From NCBI GenBank assembly GCA_004369045.1, contig ML213518.1:88690-152689 (forward strand): a stretch of DNA of 64,000 bases, in the 5' to 3' direction. The notes under the pieces were generated by a model. That model was not told where the DNA came from. It ran no database searches and saw only the letters and a list, made by a program, of their open reading frames with translations. Source of the DNA: Heliocybe sulcata (Eukaryota > Basidiomycota > Agaricomycetes > Gloeophyllales > Gloeophyllaceae). Shown piece by piece: positions 58,352-64,000 of this stretch. The first letter of the stretch is position 1. Each line of letters begins with the position of its first letter. The translations under genes and the position numbers were made by a program.

Positions 58352-58872
58352 TCAATCGTGTTTCGGACATCTCATCTTTTTCTTTTGACATACGTGTAGA
58401 CTACATTTCCTGTACACATATCTCCCATCGCCTGGTTTCTACCATCCTCGTCGTCAGAACGTTCAGTCGCTTGGCAGCATTTTTAATACTGCGAATCGGT
58501 GTTCTGTTAACCTTTGACCGCCGAACACAATATTTCTGTCATCGACATGGCGGGAAAGGCCACCCACGGACGTAGACTTTGCGCCAGGTTTCCAGACATT
58601 CGGGCGGCCCTGGCAAGATCTTGGAGGAGGCATCATTGTCAGGACCGAGGTCTCCTGTATTGGATGTCGGAATCATTCGCTTCCTCGACCTAGTACCCTC
58701 ACGCATCTGCTCGGAAATGTCTATGTGGCGTTGATATCGCGTTACGTACGTCGTTAGTCCACGAGGCAATAGTTGTGTGAGATAGCCTCCACTCTGATTA
58801 TTGACACTAGAGGACCATATAAGAAATACAGACTGGATGCATTATACTAACAACAGGCACGATAGTTCATAT
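58352..58872. other. Intergenic between convergent genes
   Basis: 521 bp containing the two 3' flanks. No supported gene was seen. Confidence 0.5.
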
Positions 58873-61800
58873 TTACTCAGCAAAAGCTGCGTTCAGGAAG
58901 TTCTCAACTTCCTTCTTGTGTTGTGTCTACACCGCGCCGTCAGCACGTGATAATTCCACATCAGAAGAATGCACTTACTTTACTGCCCGTAGCGACAGAG
59001 CTGGTAGGATCACGACCGGCGTACAAGGGGTACTTGCCCTTGTGGTGCTGAGTCTCGTTGGCGGAGGTGAGAATACGAGGGCCAACATAAGTCCAAGCAC
59101 CATTGTTCAAAGGCTCCTCCTGGCACCAGAGCAGGTCAGCGTTGGGGTACCTGTCGAGGTCGGGAGTAATCTAGGGATATCGTCAAATGAGTGGAGCTAT
59201 ATGGCGCGACGGAAGCATACCAAGTCGTAGGGGAAGGGCGAGAGCTGCTCGACGCGGGTGATGACGACGTCTTTGATCCCCCTGCGCTCACGCTCCTGCA
59301 TGAGAGCGTGATACACTTGACCTATAGAGTACAGGTCAGCATCGAGGAAAACTATGCGGGGGACGGCGACAAACCAGTGCAAAGGATGTGACGACGGATC
59401 TGCTCGGGTGCAGCGAGCTGATCGGGCTGGATCTCCGGTATATAGCGCTGGAAGTAGTTGTCACCACTTAACTCCTCGAGCGTCGACCGGGCTTGCGGAT
59501 GACGAAGCAAGGATTTCGAGAAGAAGAGGATCAACTATAAAAAGTAAGTTAGAATGACGGGATATGTGCTCCGGGAGCGATGAACAAACCGGTTTCCGGA
59601 AGTCACGGTGGATCTGACGACGAAGGACGTGGAACTATTGTAACGAAGTAAGTATCCCTTTCCTCGTTCTGCCTTGCGAGATAGCTCACATAGTTAGCGG
59701 GCGTGCTAATAATTGTATGTCAGTAAGGAACCAGAAGCCTTACTAAGGATGCACTACTCACGTCGGGTAGACGATTTGCATATTGCAGTCCTGGTGCTGC
59801 CGCTCAACCTTCTCCGCAGTAGGGAAGTGATTCGGGTGGTCATCACACAGCTGCAAGAACCGCTCAATCCTACCGCTAGAGTGTTCGGGACCCTGACCGT
59901 CATAACCGTGAGGCAAGCTCATAACCAAGCCCGTACGCTGCAACCACTTCCGCTCGCCAGAGGCGATAAACTGGTCGATGATACACTGCGCGTTGTTCGC
60001 GAAGTCACCAAACTGCGCCTCCCAGATGGTCAGCGAATCCGGGGAGACGAGGGAGTAACCAAGTTCAAAACCAAGGGCACCAAACTCAGACAGCGACGAG
60101 TTGCAGATGATGAATCGAGCTTGGTTCGAGCCAAGGTTATTCAAAGGGATGTACTGTTGCTCGTTGCTCTGGTCGTGCAGCACGGCGTGGCGCTGCGAGA
60201 ACGTACCACGCTCAACATCCTGACCAGACACGCGGACATGAGTCTTCTCAAGCACGAGGGAACCAAACGCAAGCGCCTCGGCAGTGGACCAGTCGATGTT
60301 CTGGCCCTCTTCAACCGTCTTGCCACGGCTAGCCAAAATACGCGCCAAGTTGCGGTGGCAGTCGAAGCCATGCGGGAAGCCCGAGATGATCTTGCCGATG
60401 TGTTTCAACGTCTCCTCATCGACACCCGTTGGACGCGTGGGGAGCGTCTCCTCCGCGAGCTGCTTAGGCGAGGGGAAGCCCTGCCAGGAGGCAGACAGCC
60501 ACTCCTTGCTGGTGGGCACGTAATCCTTCGCGCCCGCCGCAGCCTTCTCAAGCATGCCCCACACCCACTTCTTGTGCTCCTCAATGTCCTTCTCCGAGAA
60601 CGTGCCGCGGTCGACGAGGAACTTGGTGTACTTCGTCAAGGGCGATGGCTGCTTCTGGATCGCCTTGTACATCCGCGGCTGCGTGAAGCTCGGCTGGTCC
60701 GTCTCGTTGTGGCCGTAACGACGGTAGCACACAATGTCTATGACGACGTCCTTCTTGAATTTGGCGCGCCAGTCCGCGGCGAGCTGGCAGACAAAGTTGA
60801 CCGCCTCGACGTTGTCGCCGTTAACGTGGAAGATGGGCGCGTCGATCGCTTTGGCAAGATCAGAGGGGTAAGGGGTAGAGCGGGCGAAGCGCGGGTCGGT
60901 CGTGAAACCAATCTGGTTGTTGATGATGAGGTGGATGGTGCCTCCGGTACCATAGTTGGGAAGATTATGGAAGCCCATGGTCTCGTAGACGACACCCTGT
61001 CCGGCGAAAGCGGCATCACCGTGGAGCAGAACGCCCATGGCAGTGTGGTGTGCCGCCTCGTCATTCTCGAAATGCTGGATGGCCCGGGTCTTACCAAGCA
61101 CTACTGGGTCCTCCGCTTCCAGATGCGAAGGGTTCGCAACAAGCGATAGGGAGACCTTTTTGCCAGAGGGCGTCGGGCGAACATAGTTGGCACCCAAGTG
61201 GTACTTGACATCACCCGCAGGCCAATCGTCGGGATCGGCAGTCCCAGTGAACTCGTTGAGGATAGCCTCGATGGGTTTCCGGATGACGTTGGCGAGCACG
61301 TTCAGACGACCACGATGAGGCATACCCATGGTGATGTGCCTTACGCCATGATCGACCGAGCGATCGATCAGAGCCTTCATGCCCGGGATCAAAGCCTCGC
61401 AACCCTCCAGACCGAAACGCTTCTCGTTGGGGAATTTGCTTGCCACAAACTTCTCGAAGGACTCTGACCAGATCAGACGATCGAGAATCATGCGCTTCTC
61501 CTCAACGGTGTAGTTCCAGGGCTTGGGGATCTCGACGCGTTCACGAATCCAGTCACATTGGTCCTTGTCCGGGATGTGAATATATTGAATACCGACAGCA
61601 CCACCTGAGGCCAGGGTTAGGTTGACTCAGCAAAACAGCAAACTTCACTCACAGTAGATACGTTTGCAAATCTTGATGATTTCTCGGAGAGGCATCGTCC
61701 TCTGATTCTCTGTAGCAAAGTGGGGCAGGATACCCGGGCCCAGACTAATCTCCTTGTCCATGTCGCGTTCCGAAAAGCCGAAATGGCTGAGCTCCAGCTC

Positions 61801-62301
61801 AGGCGGGTGTACATCTTGCAAGTCAGCGTCGTTGATTCCCAGAGGATCCAATTCTGCGATGTGATGTCCTCGCACTTGGTACGCACGAACAAGCAATTGC
61901 ACCTAATAATAGGTCAGCGCTGTCAGCGGACGGAAACAACACAGCAAGCACACCTTCAAGTGATCATCCAGTTCCCCACCTCCGACTCCACCATGTAATA
62001 CGGGTGCACCACCCGAGGGCGGGCTGACGAGGGTTGGCGGTGGTTGGAATGCCTTCGAGCTCGGAAGGCCCTTGTCCATGCCAGCGAAGTAGACGTCCCA
62101 GGACGCATGTACCGACTTTGGGTCCTGCTTCCAAAGGCGGTACATCTCCTCAATGTAGTAGGCATTGTTACCGTTTGCGAAGGGGTCATTGGGCGAGGGA
62201 GGAGCGGCAGTCGCGAGGGCACGGTGGGCGACGGCAGGCGCTGCTAGCCTCGCGCGCGGCAGCGTGTGCGGGAAACGCCTGAAGACGTGCCTCGACAACA
62301 T
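58873..62301 (-). CDS. kgd1: 2-oxoglutarate dehydrogenase E1 component, mitochondrial
   Basis: Nine exons: 61954-62301, 61653-61902, 59762-61604, a 16-nt micro-exon 59690-59705, 59590-59634, 59375-59534, 59221-59321, 58979-59170 and 58873-58926. They encode 1002 residues, the normal length. The Arg-rich N-terminus ([20 protein letters not shown]) is a mitochondrial targeting sequence. The E1 N-terminal motif [20 protein letters not shown], thiamine-diphosphate region [47 protein letters not shown] and the C-terminal [25 protein letters not shown] are all present. It decarboxylates 2-oxoglutarate in the TCA cycle within the OGDH complex. It is divergently paired with a CoA-transferase gene 206 bp away. 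Confidence 0.97.
59690..59705 (-). other. 16-nt micro-exon of the OGDH gene
   Basis: The minus-strand exon is CACGCCCGCTAACTAT. Including it restores the conserved [18 protein letters not shown] segment across two introns. Omitting it breaks the frame. Confidence 0.85.
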
Positions 62302-62507
62302 GGTGGTTGCTGTCTAAGATGGATGGCTGCCCGCCGTCGACGCGTACGCCTCCGATGAGTGCACTGGTAGAAAGATGAAGTCTTTGGCATGAAGGCGCTG
62401 CCGGCGCTCCTTCGGCACATCCCGGCGTCTCCCGTTCACATGTTTACTTGTAAGCAACACTCTCAGAGTTACCTATACGAGGCCGCTGCTGCCCACACTC
62501 CACTCGG
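62302..62507. promoter_or_regulatory. Divergent promoter, OGDH E1/CoA-transferase
   Basis: 206 bp separate the two start codons. Both products are predicted mitochondrial and use CoA thioesters of dicarboxylic acids, so shared regulation is plausible. No named binding site was identified. Confidence 0.5.
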
Positions 62508-64000
62508 ATGCTCTCGTGTCGCGCTGTCGCTAGGAGGGTGGTTGTGTCTGCGCAAAAGTCATGCCTGCGATCTTATAATACCGACAACTTTGTTCGGCCA
62601 AGCGCGATACCCCCGCCACTGAAAGGTATCAAAATACTAGACTTGACTCGAGTGCTGGCGGGTCCCACGTCGACGATGCTGCTCGCTGACTTGGGCGCGG
62701 ATGTTATTAAAGTCGAGGAAGTGAGCAAAGGAGACGATACGAGTGAGTTCAAGATGCAGGGCGCGCCACGACGCAAGTCCGAGTCGGCGAGCTCATGTCT
62801 GGGCTCTCGCTAGGGTCCTGGTCTCCGCCTTCAGCACCACTACGTCCTGATGGACCATCCGAGGCTGCCCACCTGCCTCCGGAATCAGCTTACTTTTTGG
62901 CTGTGAATCGCAATAAGCGCTCGATTACTGTTAACTTTAAGGATCCCAAGGGACTAGGGATTCTTCATAAGCTTGTTCAACAATCAGACGTGCTCGTCGA
63001 GAACTTCATATCTGGTAAACTGGCAACCATGGGACTTGGTTGGGAAGACTGTCAGAAGATCAATCCGAGACTGATCTACGCTTCAATAACCGGTGTGCTC
63101 AGGTCCTGGGCAGTCTTGCACTTATTCTCAACGAGAACCTAGGGTATGGGCAGACTGGGCCTTACAGAACAGCAGCAGGCTACGATGTGATTGTCGAGGC
63201 AGAAGCCGGACTCATGCACATGTGAGTGGGCGTATGGACTGACGCGACTAGTTGCTTCAAGTACATTAGTACGGGTGAACCTGATGGCCCGCCATGCAAA
63301 GTCGGTGTGGCAGCTACCGACATCGCTACCGGTCTCTACGCTCATGGCGCCATCATGGCTGCCTTGCTTTCTCGCCATCAGACCGGCAAGGGAGTCTGGA
63401 TAGATTGCAACCTCTTTGAGACTCAGGTGAGCCCTGCTCATATCATTCTCTAAGCGTATTGACTAATCGCTAGACTTTGTAAGATAGCCGGCCTAGCTAA
63501 CATCGCGTCCAATTACCTCATTGCCGGGAAAGAAGCCTCGCGTCACGGTACATCGCACCCGTCCATCGTGCCCTACCAGGTCTTTCCTTGCAGAGACGGT
63601 TTCCTAATGATCGGGGCTGGAAACGACAAGCAGGTTCGCTTGAAAGCTTGATGTCATGATTACCGACGCCTGATCTTCATTAAATCCGAATGTTATTCCT
63701 ACCGCTCGTTAGTTCAAGACGCTTGCGGAGAAGATCCTAAAGAAGCCCAAGCTGGTGCAAGACCCGAGGTTCTCGACAAACCAAGCGAGAGTGGCCAACC
63801 GTGACGAGATGGTCCAAACCATCACCGAGGCACTGATGGAACACGACCGGAACCACTGGCTGCGCGAATTCACTGGCTTGGGGTATGCTGTCTTTGAGCT
63901 TGACAGTTCCTGAAGCTTGATTCAAACCGCGTAATAGAATACCGTTCGGACCTATCAACAACATCGAACAGACTTTCGAGCACCCGCAAGCGGTGGCTCG
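62508..64000 (+). CDS. Class III CoA-transferase (CaiB/BaiF, SUGCT-like), 3' partial
   Basis: Exons 62508-62742, 62814-63092, 63143-63221, 63270-63426, 63484-63633, 63713-63882 and 63938 to beyond the window edge, all with matching phases. The N-terminus ([24 protein letters not shown]) looks like a mitochondrial presequence. Family motifs follow: [88 protein letters not shown] and [20 protein letters not shown]. The conserved catalytic Asp of class III enzymes is expected in the AAGYD segment. Human SUGCT transfers CoA from succinyl-CoA to glutarate or hydroxymethylglutarate; the same reaction is inferred here. The C-terminus lies outside the window. Confidence 0.92.

Noticed and set aside
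59713-61149. 478-codon plus-strand open frame
   Set aside because: It is a shadow of the OGDH coding strand, with low-complexity Leu/Arg/Val content and no domain.

Overview
The window is a piece of a filamentous basidiomycete genome, most likely an Agaricomycete wood-decay or polypore type. The evidence is dense genes cut by many 45-60 bp GT-AG introns, an STE3-type pheromone receptor, a TALE homeodomain factor, a SIN/MEN scaffold, a P450, and large cut-and-paste DNA transposons. Coordinates 38711-39200 are an assembly gap. All gene models are my own splice reconstructions. For most genes the exon lengths sum to whole codons with matching intron phases, and I say where a junction is uncertain.

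Layout. 1-3484 (+): a 5'-truncated Nud1/Cdc11-type LRR scaffold. 3863-5949 (+): a TALE homeodomain protein. 6863-9125 (-): a P450 with four reading-frame breaks, divergent from a METTL25-like methyltransferase (9374-11091, +). 13446-14553 (-): urease accessory GTPase UreG, divergent from USB1 (about 14659-15857, +). 16076-30239: three same-strand paralogues with a C-terminal variant MYND finger, interrupted by a complete 7.27-kb MULE-type transposon (18672-25936). 30715-31761 (-): a coiled-coil protein. 33509-38143 (-): a small acidic-protein gene split by a complete 4.04-kb hAT element (34029-38067). 40486-42444 (+): a DUF4203/TMEM198-like membrane protein. 43099-44714 (+): an STE3 receptor. 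45422-47227 (-): a fourth MYND paralogue. 47505-51156 (-): BMS1, divergent from a short-chain dehydrogenase (51800-52974, +). About 55229-58351 (+): a Ppc89/Cep57-like spindle pole body protein. 58873-62301 (-): 2-oxoglutarate dehydrogenase E1, divergent from a class III CoA-transferase that runs off the right edge (62508-64000, +).

The most unusual item is the MULE-type element. It is bounded by a perfect 9-bp target-site duplication and imperfect inverted repeats. It carries one intact nine-exon gene for a predicted 1699-residue protein that joins a GCM/WRKY-like zinc finger, a DDE transposase core, a ubiquitin/SUMO-protease-like (USP) domain, a PHD finger and a possible small chromatin-reader barrel. 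The second notable item is the MYND family: four copies share the same five intron positions and phases and the same non-canonical zinc-ligand spacing.

Functional links. OGDH and the CoA-transferase share a 206-bp divergent promoter and both belong to mitochondrial acyl-CoA/2-oxo-acid metabolism. The other neighbours look functionally unrelated, as is usual in fungal genomes.
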